Assembly (NCBI GenBank): GCA_015272395.1
Contig: JACYLQ010000048.1
Location: 144,540 to 208,539 of the forward strand
DNA length: 64,000 nt
Origin: Calothrix sp. C42_A2020_038
GTDB taxonomy: Bacteria; Cyanobacteriota; Cyanobacteriia; Cyanobacteriales; Nostocaceae
Direction of reading: 5' to 3'
Made by a program: the position numbers and the translations under genes. Shown here one piece after another: positions 26,232-35,740 of this stretch. Every line of letters begins with the position of its first letter. Position 1 is the first letter of the stretch. Under the pieces are notes generated by a model. The model saw only the letters and a list, made by a program, of their open reading frames with translations. It was not told where the DNA came from and ran no database searches.

Positions 26232-29200
26232 TACGGCGCCCTTCCTTGTTACCAGAGACTATACAATTAAGTAGTGTTATTGCCTGCTGTTCAAATTCTT
26301 CTGGTGTAACTCGAGCTTTGGTTAAAAAGACAGTATGTCCCAGATTCAATCTTTCACGGTCAGATATAGTTAAATCTTTGGCACTATATACAACTATAGG
26401 CACTTGGTGCAGGCGATTGTGGTGTCGTAGCCAATCTACAACTGCAAACCCATCTACTTCCGGTAATCCGATATCAAGTACTAGCATATAAGGTGTGAGA
26501 CACTGACTTAAGTGGATAGCTTGGCGCCCATCACGGGCGTGGTAAGTTTCTATACCATAACGTTCAAATATCGCGATTAAAACCTGTGCTAAATCAGTAT
26601 CATCTTCTACTATGAGAACTTTTAAATTCTCATTATTTTTGGATAGCGCGCGTTCAAGAGCTTCAAACAAATTGTCTTCATCGGGTGGTTTGACAATCCA
26701 ATTGTCTACTTCTGGATGCTTTGTAGTTAATCTAGCATCTGGCATGAATCCACTAAGTATAATTACAGGAATGTTTTTGGTTTGGGATTGCTGTTTTAAA
26801 ACCGCAAGAACTTCCCAACCATTCATTCCTGGCATCATGAGGTTGAGAAAAATAACATCAGGTTGGCTTTGCGTGGCAATTTCAATACCTTCTAAACCAG
26901 ATGCAGCGGTTATCGTTCGATAACCTCGTCGTTCGAGCATTGTTTGCACTACTGTTCGAGCTGAGTAGTCATCATCACATACAAGTACTAAAGGAGTATT
27001 TGTATCGTCAGCCAAAATAATCGGTTCTGGCGCCGGTAGTAATGGTAAAGAAACATAGAAAGTACTGCCTTGAGACACATCACTCTCTGCCCAAATTTGC
27101 CCATCATGGTGTTGAATAATACTACGGCAGATAGCAAGGCCTAAACCTGTACCTCCTTTTTTACGAGAATCAGAAGTATCAACTTGTTGAAAACGTCCAA
27201 AAATAGTTTCTAACTTATCTTGTGGTATACCTCTACCTTGGTCTTTGACTTGGAAAAGAATATGGGAATTGGCAAATTGCTCATCTCTAATTTCAGCAGT
27301 GAGGGAAATAGTACTGCCTGAAGGTGAAAATTTGATGGCATTGCTGAGTAAGTTGGTCAAAATTTGGATAATACGGTCAGGGTCTGCCCATAGTTTCGCA
27401 GATACAGGATTAACTGTTATGTTTACCCCAGCTTTTTCTGCCATCGCTTGCATTACTTCTTGTGATTGGGTCATTAAGAATGCAGCATCGCAAATTTGTT
27501 TATTCATCATCACTTTACCCGATTCGATACGTTCGATATCGAGGATGTCGTTGATGAGTCGGATTAATCTATCGCTGTTGTTAATAGCTATTTCCAACAT
27601 CCGCTGCGCTTTTTCGGGTTGTTTGTGTAAAACACCGTTTGCAACTAAACCCAAAGAACCACGTATCGAAGTTAAAGGTGTCCGTAATTCATGACTCACG
27701 ACTGATACAAACTCATCTTTGAGACGTTCAACTTCGCGACGGTCACTGATATCTTTCGCAAAACAATAATGACTATTTAGTTTTTCTGGGTTAAAGTCTT
27801 TAACCATTACTATTTGTTGGTCAAAAACCGAGCCATCTTGACGTAATGCTCTACCTTCTACCTCTGACCTGCCGTTTGCGAGCATCTCTTGGTAAGCATT
27901 TATGACTTTTTGCAAGTCTTCGGGATGGACACTGGTTTGCCATTCCATACCAATCATTTCTTCTTGCTCATAGCCAAGCATCTGTGCATATGCGTTGTTG
28001 ACAAAGATGTAACACCCGCGCGTATCGATTTGAGCAATTCCTTCAACGGCGCTTTCTAAAGCATTGCTGAGGTTACGTAACTTAATTTCCGCATTTTTAC
28101 GAGCGTTGATATCTTGAATTTGACTAACAAAGTATAGTGGCTTACCAGCTTTGTCCCAAACTAACGAGACACTTAGTAAAATCCACACTACATGTCCAAG
28201 CTTGTGAAAGTACCGCTTTTCCATCTGATATGTAGAAATTTTGCCTAGAAGCATTTGCTGGACATAGTTCAAGTCAGTATCCAAGTCATCCGGATGTGTA
28301 ATTGCTTGAAAAGTTGTTGCTAATAATTCTGCCTCGGAGTAGCCAATCATTTGGCACAATGACTCATTAACTTGTAACCAACGACCTTCAGGTGAAACTA
28401 ATGCCATTCCAATTGATGCGCTTGTAAATGCTCCACGGAAGCGCTTTTCGCTTTCTAACAGTGCATCTTCAGCTTGTTTGCGTTTGCTGATGTCAAAGAG
28501 AGTACTTCTGCTCATAATAAAGTTGCCTGCCTCGTCTCTAACAGCAGTTGCACTTACTAGTACAGGTATCTTTGTTCCGTCAGCACGAATTAATATCAGT
28601 TCTATGTCTTTTTGAAACCCGCGTCTTTTTAATTCTGAAAAACTTGTTTCAAAATCAAGTTTATTTTCAGAAGTGAAAAAATCAGTGACTTTTCTACCAA
28701 TTACTTCTTCACGTTTATAACCCAACCATTTGAGTTCAGTATCGTTGATTTGAACAAATTTACCATCTTGATCAAGCGAGTGATAACCACAAGGTGCGTT
28801 ATTATATAAGTCTTCTAGTTGTTCTGTAGATTTGGTCAGCGATGCTTCTATCTTTCGTCGCTGACTAATTTCACGCGATAACTCATGATTTGTTCGCTCA
28901 ACTCGACTTGCATACCTACGTAAGCTAAGAGTCATAGCTACAACAGATGCGATGAGAGTAGCTGCAATTAAGCCACCAGCCAAAATTAAATTAGGTAGGG
29001 GAGAACGCTGCTTGGCAAGAAACGCTTTTGTTGGTACTACGCGAAGGCGCCACTTTACACCATTCAAATTTATTTCGGTGTGAAAGCTCCATTTATTGAT
29101 AAATTCTTGGTCAAGTTTGTAAAGGCGCCGATAAAGTTCGTTCGTGTAAAATTCTTGGTTTTGATCAAAAATTGCAATTGCATATTGTTGCAGCAAATCT

Positions 29201-29844
29201 TGATTTATAATCTCATCAAATAAAGGTTGAGGTCGAAGTACAGCAACTATAAACCCGTCAAAATTGCTGAGAGTAAGTTTTTGAGCATTCTGATCTGGAG
29301 TGTTATCAAAAGCAGAATTATTCTTTAAAAACAGAGGTACATAAATCAAAAAACCTTTACCACCTTGGAGAAGGGGAACTATAGGTGTCATATGTGGATT
29401 GCCAGATTCTCTGGCGTTTTTCATCGCTATTTGACGATATGGTTCGTGCAGGAGAGCTTTATTTTCTATGCCTTCATTACCTGCAAGTGGAACAATCCAA
29501 CGTATGTAACCGCTATTATCTACCCATTCGATAGCTTGGTACCCTTTGTAATCTCGAAAATAATTAGTTGCATCGTCTTCCCATTCACTTCTAGGAGTTC
29601 TACCACGTAATTCCCAACGTTCTCCCATTCGTTTCAGTGCATGAGTACGAGTCGTTATTTGGGCAGTAATATCCTGGCCAATACCAACTGTGACTAATTC
29701 AACATTCCTTTTGATTTGCAATTGTTCTTGAAAGTTAAGTCCTTTCCACAGCCATAAATTAATAATAAATACACAAGTACCTACCAAAATTGGTAGCCAC
29801 AGTTTTCGCCAATACGCTCTTCTCATCGCTTTTATCTTGTGCAT
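26221..29844 (-). CDS. CHASE-PAS hybrid histidine kinase with two receiver domains
   Basis: 1207-aa membrane sensor. The N-terminal transmembrane helix (about 15-30) and a second one (about 283-308) bracket a periplasmic CHASE-type domain. Three PAS/PAC units follow (about 340-460, 465-590, 590-705). HisKA has SHELRTPLTSIRGSLGL with His718, and the HATPase has NAIKFSP, DQGRGIP and GGTGLGLAICRS. Two C-terminal receivers follow. The first has VIFLNLMMPG, with Asn1001 where the phospho-acceptor Asp should be. The second has MLVLDIGLPEVDG with Asp1124. The first receiver is thus probably not phosphorylated. The gene overlaps its upstream partner by 13 bp and its downstream partner by 11 bp. The ligand is unknown; CHASE domains sense small extracellular molecules. 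Confidence 0.95.
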   Translation of the reverse strand: MHKIKAMRRAYWRKLWLPILVGTCVFIINLWLWKGLNFQEQLQIKRNVELVTVGIGQDITAQITTRTHALKRMGERWELRGRTPRSEWEDDATNYFRDYKGYQAIEWVDNSGYIRWIVPLAGNEGIENKALLHEPYRQIAMKNARESGNPHMTPIVPLLQGGKGFLIYVPLFLKNNSAFDNTPDQNAQKLTLSNFDGFIVAVLRPQPLFDEIINQDLLQQYAIAIFDQNQEFYTNELYRRLYKLDQEFINKWSFHTEINLNGVKWRLRVVPTKAFLAKQRSPLPNLILAGGLIAATLIASVVAMTLSLRRYASRVERTNHELSREISQRRKIEASLTKSTEQLEDLYNNAPCGYHSLDQDGKFVQINDTELKWLGYKREEVIGRKVTDFFTSENKLDFETSFSELKRRGFQKDIELILIRADGTKIPVLVSATAVRDEAGNFIMSRSTLFDISKRKQAEDALLESEKRFRGAFTSASIGMALVSPEGRWLQVNESLCQMIGYSEAELLATTFQAITHPDDLDTDLNYVQQMLLGKISTYQMEKRYFHKLGHVVWILLSVSLVWDKAGKPLYFVSQIQDINARKNAEIKLRNLSNALESAVEGIAQIDTRGCYIFVNNAYAQMLGYEQEEMIGMEWQTSVHPEDLQKVINAYQEMLANGRSEVEGRALRQDGSVFDQQIVMVKDFNPEKLNSHYCFAKDISDRREVERLKDEFVSVVSHELRTPLTSIRGSLGLVANGVLHKQPEKAQRMLEIAINNSDRLIRLINDILDIERIESGKVMMNKQICDAAFLMTQSQEVMQAMAEKAGVNITVNPVSAKLWADPDRIIQILTNLLSNAIKFSPSGSTISLTAEIRDEQFANSHILFQVKDQGRGIPQDKLETIFGRFQQVDTSDSRKKGGTGLGLAICRSIIQHHDGQIWAESDVSQGSTFYVSLPLLPAPEPIILADDTNTPLVLVCDDDYSARTVVQTMLERRGYRTITAASGLEGIEIATQSQPDVIFLNLMMPGMNGWEVLAVLKQQSQTKNIPVIILSGFMPDARLTTKHPEVDNWIVKPPDEDNLFEALERALSKNNENLKVLIVEDDTDLAQVLIAIFERYGIETYHARDGRQAIHLSQCLTPYMLVLDIGLPEVDGFAVVDWLRHHNRLHQVPIVVYSAKDLTISDRERLNLGHTVFLTKARVTPEEFEQQAITLLNCIVSGNKEGRRNDK

Positions 29845-32189
29845 CGCGACATCGCTGTTTGATACAGCGTTGCTAAGTTAGTGCCGTCTTGCGATTGCTG
29901 AGACATACCCATATTAATAAATACTCTGACTTGTTTATCTTTATGTATATTTAAAGTTTTTTGGATAATATTCCCTATACATTTACACAACACATTGTTA
30001 CCATAATCAAGTTCTATCGGATACAAACACAATACAAACTCCGCTCCAGCCCAACGAGATACTATTTGTTTACTAAATGTGTTATGCAATACTTTTGCTG
30101 TCAGTGATAATACTTTGTCTCCGATATTATGACCATACTGAGCATTAATTTGCTGGAGATTTGTAATTCTAAGCACAGCTAGACATAACGGTTGATTTTG
30201 TCGTTCAGCTTCTTTAAGAATTTTGTTGATTTCTACTGTTGACTTTTGACGGTTGGCAAGTCCAGTTAATGGGTCAATTTGAGCAAAATTCCGCAACAGA
30301 CGGGTACGTTCGATTCGGTTGAGAATACGCGCTACTATTTCCGGACCAACTACTGGTTTTTTGATAAAGTCATCGGCGCCTGCTGCAAATACTCGTCGCA
30401 TGATATCAGGACTCGAATGAGCAGTCAGAAACAGTACTGGTAAACCACTATATTGAGGGTCGTTCCGTAGTACCTTGCACAGTTCAATTCCACTTAGGGA
30501 TGGCATTTCCACGTCTAATACCAATAAATCTGGCGCCGTTGCTTTGAGAGCGTCCCAAAACTTGAGTGGTTCCTCTAAAGTAGTAATTTCCAATCCCCAA
30601 GGCTTTAAAATCTCAACAAGCATGTTTAATACTTCCGTATCGTCATCAACAATCAAAACCCTTACCATACTGTTAGGTGATTGTTGCAGTATCCCCGTTA
30701 CGGCTTCAATAATTGCCACAGGCTCTTTGGGGTTATGAACGAAAGCTTGACCCCCTAACCGCGTTATTTGAACTCGGTCGATAAAATTGTCTTGATCTGT
30801 TAAAACTAGTACGGGAATGGAAGGAGTAAAACAGTTGACTTCAGCCAGAAGCTTTAAACCATCTTCTCGGTCACTAATTAAATCTAGTACAACAACATCT
30901 GGTCGTCTTTGAGCAATTAACTCGCGCGCGATTTGTGGATTTGCCGCTTTTTGAAGTTCCACACCGCGACTAATAGCTTGTACAGCTAATTCAGATACCA
31001 GAGAATTATCTTGGTGAACAATCAATAAAACTGGCTTAACCTTTTCTTGAGCAGATTTAAGTTTAGTTGAGGCGCCAGTCGAATTCACATGTGTAGAGAC
31101 TTGTTTTAGTTCAGAACGTAAGGCTACAACCAATTCTGACAAATTTAATTTTTGCTCTTGAGCTAAGGATATACCAGGTTGTAATAACTGTTCGATTTGG
31201 CTTGCCAAGCGTGAAGCAAAATCAAAACCGAACATACCCAAAGAACCTGCAAGCTTATGAGCATCTTGATAAGCACGATTAACAATTGCAGTATCTGTGG
31301 AATCTTGAAGTAAAGCTGCTGTTGCTGTTTCAAGAGTCGCAACTCGGTTACTCAACTTTTCCTGGGAACGTTCCCAAATTGCCGCAATTTGTGGACTGTG
31401 TTTGATTGCTCCAGTGGTTTGTGAAGGTGCAATCTCACTGTTTGTGGTTTCTATATTTTCTATAGTTTTTTCTTTTTGGCTTTTTGACTTAGACTTTTTT
31501 TTGTTTTGTGAGTCATCAAACGATTTTAAACGGTAACCAATACCATACACATTTTCAATCAGGTTTTTTACAACTCCTGCTGCCTTGAGTTTTTGGCGCA
31601 ATCCTTTCATGTGCGCTCTTACCGTATCTTCTCCTGGTGTTTCTTCGAGTGACCACAAGTGGTCAATAATGGCGCCACTGCTAAAGGTGCGTGCAGGATT
31701 GCGAAGGAAAAGCTCCAGCAAACTATATTCTTTAGGAGTTAAACGTATTAATTTGTTGTTGTAGGTAACTTCACAAATATTCGGGTCTAATCGTAGATTT
31801 TCCCACTGTAAATGTGTCTGTAAAACTGTACTACCTCGACGTAACAACGCCCGGATACGAGCTGTTAACTCTTGTAAGTCAAATGGTTTAGTGATATAGT
31901 CATCAGCCCCAGCGTCTAAACCAATAATTTTATTAGTACTATTATCCTGAGCAGTCAAAAGCACAATTGGTACATTTATACCACGAGAGCGAAGGCGCCG
32001 ACACAAGCTAATGCCATCGAGCTTAGGAAGCATTACATCCAGAACAATTAAGTCGTAATTACTAACTTGAGTAAATTCCCAACCTGATATACCATCACCC
32101 GCCGTATCAACAATGTGATGCGACTGAGCTAAGGTGTGGACAAGTGATTGAACTATAAGTTCGTCATCTTCTACTACCAGAATTTTCAT
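29832..32189 (-). CDS. Multidomain response regulator: REC-OmpR-type HTH-Hpt-REC-REC-GGDEF-like
   Basis: 785-aa regulator that heads the signalling operon. REC1 (1-120) has Asp51 in LIVLDVMLPK. An OmpR/PhoB winged helix (about 130-225) has RLTPKEYSLLELFLRNP and DTVRAHMKGLRQKL. After a Lys/Ser-rich linker comes an Hpt domain with His311 (AHKLAGSLGMFGF). REC2 (Asp in VVVLDLISDRE), REC3 (LLVLDVEMPSLSG) and a C-terminal diguanylate-cyclase fold (DPLTGLANRQK to SRWAGAEFVLCL) follow. The GG(D/E)EF signature is AGAEF, so cyclase activity is doubtful. DNA binding, relay and cyclase-like modules in one chain suggest a complete phosphorelay node that pairs with the overlapping hybrid kinase. Confidence 0.95.
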   Translation of the reverse strand: MKILVVEDDELIVQSLVHTLAQSHHIVDTAGDGISGWEFTQVSNYDLIVLDVMLPKLDGISLCRRLRSRGINVPIVLLTAQDNSTNKIIGLDAGADDYITKPFDLQELTARIRALLRRGSTVLQTHLQWENLRLDPNICEVTYNNKLIRLTPKEYSLLELFLRNPARTFSSGAIIDHLWSLEETPGEDTVRAHMKGLRQKLKAAGVVKNLIENVYGIGYRLKSFDDSQNKKKSKSKSQKEKTIENIETTNSEIAPSQTTGAIKHSPQIAAIWERSQEKLSNRVATLETATAALLQDSTDTAIVNRAYQDAHKLAGSLGMFGFDFASRLASQIEQLLQPGISLAQEQKLNLSELVVALRSELKQVSTHVNSTGASTKLKSAQEKVKPVLLIVHQDNSLVSELAVQAISRGVELQKAANPQIARELIAQRRPDVVVLDLISDREDGLKLLAEVNCFTPSIPVLVLTDQDNFIDRVQITRLGGQAFVHNPKEPVAIIEAVTGILQQSPNSMVRVLIVDDDTEVLNMLVEILKPWGLEITTLEEPLKFWDALKATAPDLLVLDVEMPSLSGIELCKVLRNDPQYSGLPVLFLTAHSSPDIMRRVFAAGADDFIKKPVVGPEIVARILNRIERTRLLRNFAQIDPLTGLANRQKSTVEINKILKEAERQNQPLCLAVLRITNLQQINAQYGHNIGDKVLSLTAKVLHNTFSKQIVSRWAGAEFVLCLYPIELDYGNNVLCKCIGNIIQKTLNIHKDKQVRVFINMGMSQQSQDGTNLATLYQTAMSRCTR

Positions 32190-32553
32190 AACCTTAATTT
32201 AATCAACCTGGTATAATACATGACTTTTGACTCAAGTACACTTAGTACTTAAGCTAACGCACAAATAAAGTAATTTAAGATGTAACTGCCTAATATATGT
32301 ATATTGAATATTGAAAACTCAGTCAGAGCTTTAATTGTTAAGTATATAACAGTCTACTTGCTTGATGTAATAGCTCAACAATAGCTTAGTATAAGCAGTC
32401 GTTGATTGTTTTTTTGTAACACTTAGCACTTGTGGAATTGATTTTTGGGCAGTGCGATTAGTTATGCTGCCGATTTTTGACTTCTGATGCCCTATTTTTA
32501 ATTGACTGTGATAATATTAGAAACTGCTGCATTAATTGAAAACTAGATTAATC
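32190..32553. other. Divergent intergenic region (signalling operon / rpsO)
   Basis: 364 bp containing the promoters of the minus-strand signalling operon and of rpsO. AT-rich, no repeat-family member. No operator or leader structure for rpsO autoregulation could be assigned by eye. Confidence 0.45.
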
Positions 32554-32823
32554 ATGACTCTGACGCAACAGCGAAAACAGGAAATAATAACACAGTATCA
32601 AGTTCATGACACAGACACAGGGTCTGTCGAAGTCCAAGTTGCAATGCTGACAGAACGTATCTCACGTCTGTCGGAACACTTGCAAGGTAACAAAAAAGAC
32701 CACTCATCCCGTCGCGGTTTGTTGAAGCTGATTGGTCAGCGTAAGCGTCTATTGTCATATGTTTTGCAAGAAAACCGCGAGCGTTACCAAGCTTTAATTG
32801 GTCGTCTAGGTATCCGTGGATAA
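32554..32823 (+). CDS. rpsO: Ribosomal protein S15
   Basis: Small-subunit ribosomal protein that binds 16S rRNA early in 30S assembly, 89 aa. The sequence [20 protein letters not shown], the core [16 protein letters not shown], the RNA-contact stretch [26 protein letters not shown], and the end [12 protein letters not shown] are standard S15. An in-frame TTG 18 bp upstream extends the frame but does not belong to the family. PAM68-like follows after 16 bp on the same strand, a neighbourhood that I recall from other cyanobacteria. Confidence 0.97.
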   Translation: MTLTQQRKQEIITQYQVHDTDTGSVEVQVAMLTERISRLSEHLQGNKKDHSSRRGLLKLIGQRKRLLSYVLQENRERYQALIGRLGIRG

Positions 32824-32839
32824 AATATAATTTGTGTGT

Positions 32840-33301
32840 ATGTCTGCCGAATCCGAACGTAATAACTTGCCATTTGAACCGAAAAGCAAGCCCAAAAAGA
32901 CTAATAAACCGAACAAGGGACAGCAACCTGTTGTTAAAGCCTCGAAAGAGGATAAGAAACCTCCTTATACCAAAGAGGAAATGGCTATTCCAAAAATAGT
33001 CAGTGACCGTATGGTCAAGCGAGTTGCAGCATTCTCTGGTATTCCAACAGTTTTAGGGATTGCGAGTTTGGTTGTCAGCTATTTGCTAGCAGCTTATGCT
33101 AACGTAAAATTGCCCCCAATCGCAGTTTTATTGACCAATATGGGCTTTTTTGGTCTGGGAGTCCTGGGGATAACTTACGGAGTCCTTTCTGCTTCTTGGG
33201 ATACCGAACGACCAGGGACTGTATTTGGCTTTTCTGAATTTACTACTAACTGGGGACGAATGGTAGAGGGTTGGCGCGCGACTCGGCAAAAGAAGGTATA
33301 A
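32840..33301 (+). CDS. PAM68-like photosystem II assembly protein (DUF3464)
   Basis: Thylakoid or plasma-membrane protein of about 153 aa. The N-terminal 50 residues are Lys/Pro-rich and soluble (KPKKTNKPNKGQQPV, KKPPYTKEEMAIPKIVSDRM). Two transmembrane helices follow (about 62-82 and 92-112, SGIPTVLGIASLVVSYLLA and AVLLTNMGFFGLGVLG), and the C-terminus has GVLSASWDTERPGTVFGFSEF. PAM68 proteins promote early photosystem II core assembly. The ATG at 32840 was preferred to a GTG two codons earlier. It is probably cotranscribed with rpsO (16-bp gap) and ends before a strong hairpin. Confidence 0.9.
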   Translation: MSAESERNNLPFEPKSKPKKTNKPNKGQQPVVKASKEDKKPPYTKEEMAIPKIVSDRMVKRVAAFSGIPTVLGIASLVVSYLLAAYANVKLPPIAVLLTNMGFFGLGVLGITYGVLSASWDTERPGTVFGFSEFTTNWGRMVEGWRATRQKKV

Positions 33302-33410
33302 CACATCAAAGTGCTGAGTATTGTATATGAAGCGAAATGAAGCTAAGTTAAACTCAGCGCTTCAACAAGAGTAAAGTATGGTTTTAACTTTAATTTTGTT
33401 AAGTTTTGCT

Positions 33411-33445
33411 AAGATTCCCGACTTTTTGAAAAAGTCGGGAATCTT
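33411..33445 (+). terminator. 17-bp-arm hairpin terminator after rpsO-PAM68
   Basis: AAGATTCCCGACTTTTT (33411-33427) is perfectly inverted at 33429-33445 around a single centre base. The loop would be formed from the A/T ends of the arms. AAAATTGTTT and a further TTTTTT follow. It lies 110 bp after the PAM68-like stop and 70 bp before aroF. Confidence 0.8.
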
Positions 33446-33515
33446 AAAATTGTTTAAACTTTTTTAACAATAAAAACGAAAATAAGCAAATCATTATAAT
33501 TCAGGGCAAATAATC

Positions 33516-34574
33516 ATGATTGTAGTAATGAAAATTGGTTCCCCAGAAGTGGAAATTGACCGCATTAATGAGGAACTAAAAACTTGGGGATTAACACCTG
33601 AAAAAATTGTTGGCAAACACAAAGTTGTAATTGGCTTAGTTGGCGAAACAGCTGATTTAGACCCGTTACAGATACAAGAAGTTAGTCCTTGGATTGAGCA
33701 GGTGTTGCGGGTTGAGCAACCTTACAAGCGTGCTAGTCGCCAATACCGTCATGGTGAAGCATCAGAAGTAATTGTTAATACACCAGATGGAGATGTTGTG
33801 ATTGGTGAAAACCATCCAATATCAGTAGTAGCAGGGCCATGCTCAGTTGAAAACGAAGAAATGATTATTGATGTGGCGTTGCGTGTCAAAGCATCAGGCG
33901 CCAGGTTTTTGCGTGGTGGTGCTTACAAACCAAGAACATCGCCTTATGCTTTTCAAGGACATGGTGAAAGTGCGCTTTCATTACTTGCAGCAGCACGTGC
34001 GGCAAGTGGACTTGGAATTATCACTGAAGTTATGGACGCTGCTGACCTAGATAAAATTATTGAAGTTGCTGATGTCGTCCAAGTTGGCGCCCGCAATATG
34101 CAGAACTTTTCGCTGCTCAAAAAGGTAGGCGCCCAACCAAAGCCAGTATTACTGAAGCGAGGAATGGCGGCAACAATAGAAGATTGGTTAATGGCTGCCG
34201 AGTATATATTGGCAGCAGGGAACCCAAACGTGATTCTTTGCGAACGTGGTATTCGCACCTTTGACCGTCAGTACACTCGTAATACACTTGATATTTCGGT
34301 AGTACCTGTGCTACGGAAACTTACCCACCTACCAATAATGATAGACCCTAGTCACGGCACAGGCTGGTCAGAGTTTGTACCCTCAATGGCACTAGCATCA
34401 ATTGCAGCAGGTACAGATTCGCTGATGATAGAAGTTCACCCAAACCCTAAAAAAGCATTATCAGACGGTCCACAGTCACTAACACCCGAAGCATTCGACC
34501 AACTGATGCAAGAACTAGGAGTTATTGGTAAAGCAGTTGGACGTTGGAGCCAACCAGTTGTAGCAGTAGCCTAG
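33516..34574 (+). CDS. aroF: 3-deoxy-7-phosphoheptulonate synthase (DAHP synthase, AroF/AroA-beta type)
   Basis: First enzyme of the shikimate pathway: condenses PEP and erythrose 4-phosphate to DAHP in the cytoplasm. 352 aa. The N-terminal ferredoxin-like regulatory domain (1-70, MIVVMKIGSPEVEIDRINEE) is followed by the barrel with the signatures VAGPCSVENEE, LRGGAYKPRTSPYAFQG, VGARNMQNFSLLKK, LKRGMAATIEDW and MIDPSHGTGWSE. This is the type I-beta enzyme with N-terminal domain as in Thermotoga, probably feedback regulated by aromatic amino acids. tyrA lies 3.5 kb downstream on the same strand, in the same pathway but not in an operon. Confidence 0.96.
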   Translation: MIVVMKIGSPEVEIDRINEELKTWGLTPEKIVGKHKVVIGLVGETADLDPLQIQEVSPWIEQVLRVEQPYKRASRQYRHGEASEVIVNTPDGDVVIGENHPISVVAGPCSVENEEMIIDVALRVKASGARFLRGGAYKPRTSPYAFQGHGESALSLLAAARAASGLGIITEVMDAADLDKIIEVADVVQVGARNMQNFSLLKKVGAQPKPVLLKRGMAATIEDWLMAAEYILAAGNPNVILCERGIRTFDRQYTRNTLDISVVPVLRKLTHLPIMIDPSHGTGWSEFVPSMALASIAAGTDSLMIEVHPNPKKALSDGPQSLTPEAFDQLMQELGVIGKAVGRWSQPVVAVA

Positions 34575-34586
34575 TTGAGTAGTGAG

Positions 34587-34644
34587 TTAGGAGTTATGAG
34601 TGATGAGTAAATAACTTCTAACTTCTAACTCCTAACTCCTAACT
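34587..34644. repeat. STRR heptamer repeat with dyad symmetry
   Basis: Left part GTTAGGAGTTATGAG and right part AACTCCTAACTCCTAAC are roughly inverted, so this AACTCCT-type array can form a hairpin between the convergent aroF and the lipoprotein gene. It is similar to the arrays at 4212 and 62195. Confidence 0.7.
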
Positions 34645-34656
34645 TATAACTAGATA

Positions 34657-35559
34657 TTACCTTCTTCGGCTTCCAAAACCACTGGAGCGAGGAACTCTTG
34701 AAGGTCTACCGCTGCCAAAACCGCTGTTGGGGTTTCTTCTAACTGAGCTAGAATTACCCGAAGGTCTTAGAGTACTACTACCGAAACCGGAACCTGATGG
34801 ACGGTTGCTACCCGCGCGCGGTTGGGTTCTTATTGTTGGGTTAGTGCCTGGTTGAGTTCTAACTGTTGGGTTATTTGGATAATTTCTTCTCAAGTTGCCA
34901 GTAGTACGGAATGTTGTACGGTTTCTGACAGCTGCAGGAGGTGCGTTATAACGCGAACGGTAACTTGAAACTGCATCTTCATAGGTACGACCGTAACCAC
35001 CATAGCCAGTAATTACACCACCTGGTTGATATGCAGGAGGTACATAATACTGTGGTCTAAACAGTAAGCTGCCAATTGCTTGCCCAGCTAATGCTCCGGC
35101 AAACGGCGCCCAAAAACCGTTTTGTTGGCGAACAACTACAGTTTCTTGTTGTCCAGTTTGAGGATTGACTCGATTTTCAGTAACGTTGTGAACGTATTCG
35201 ATTTTGAAATCCGGTGTTAAGTATAAAGCAGGCTTGCCCCCTTCGACTTGAAGGTAACTTTTCTTACCTTCCTTGATTTGTTCATCGGTCAAGCGTGCCA
35301 TTTGTAAATTTTCGGTTCTGTAGGTAGGTGGTGTACTGTTAAGTAAAAATAATGTGTATACACCATCTGCATCGTTATAGCTAGCTTGTTGTACTTCGTA
35401 TTGACCATCGGCAAGGTTTGCCGAAGTAGTTGTTGCGCTTTGATTTCTAACTTGTGGTGTTGTTTGAGTTACTTGGTTAGCTCCACTACCACAAGCGACA
35501 GTAGTCAAACATAAACTCAAGGCCAAAACAACAACAGTAATTTTACGAAAAACTTTCAT
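34657..35559 (-). CDS. Putative lipoprotein / secreted protein with basic Gly-Ser-rich tail
   Basis: About 300 aa. The chosen start (ATG 35559) gives MKVFRKITVVVLALSLCL and a lipoprotein-like signal ending TTVAC (Cys about 23); an ATG six codons upstream is less natural for a signal peptide. The central domain has DGQYEVQQASYNDADGVYTL and TDEQIKEGKKSYLQV. A short hydrophobic Gly-rich stretch (FAGALAGQAIGSLLF) follows, then a Pro/Tyr/Gly segment and a tail rich in Arg, Asn, Ser and Gly ending in GFGSRRR. The function is unknown; the tail suggests disorder or binding to an acidic polymer. The tail region is rich in imperfect direct repeats (RTQPGTNPTIRTQP). Confidence 0.8.
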   Translation of the reverse strand: MKVFRKITVVVLALSLCLTTVACGSGANQVTQTTPQVRNQSATTTSANLADGQYEVQQASYNDADGVYTLFLLNSTPPTYRTENLQMARLTDEQIKEGKKSYLQVEGGKPALYLTPDFKIEYVHNVTENRVNPQTGQQETVVVRQQNGFWAPFAGALAGQAIGSLLFRPQYYVPPAYQPGGVITGYGGYGRTYEDAVSSYRSRYNAPPAAVRNRTTFRTTGNLRRNYPNNPTVRTQPGTNPTIRTQPRAGSNRPSGSGFGSSTLRPSGNSSSVRRNPNSGFGSGRPSRVPRSSGFGSRRR

Positions 35560-35740
35560 TATTACATTCATGAGCATATTAAAGTCATCACATCTTTGAG
35601 GTTAACAAAATTTTACATTGTTGATTCAGTAGGGGCTACCGAACCCCGGTAAAAAACGAGGGTATGGTCAACTGCGACTCTTAAGGTGAGCATTGCCCAC
35701 CCTACTATAGATTTAATCTAAAATCAAAAATCCAAAATTC

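Noticed and set aside
32536..32553. TTG start for rpsO
   Set aside because: Adds residues absent from S15; the ATG at 32554 begins the canonical sequence.
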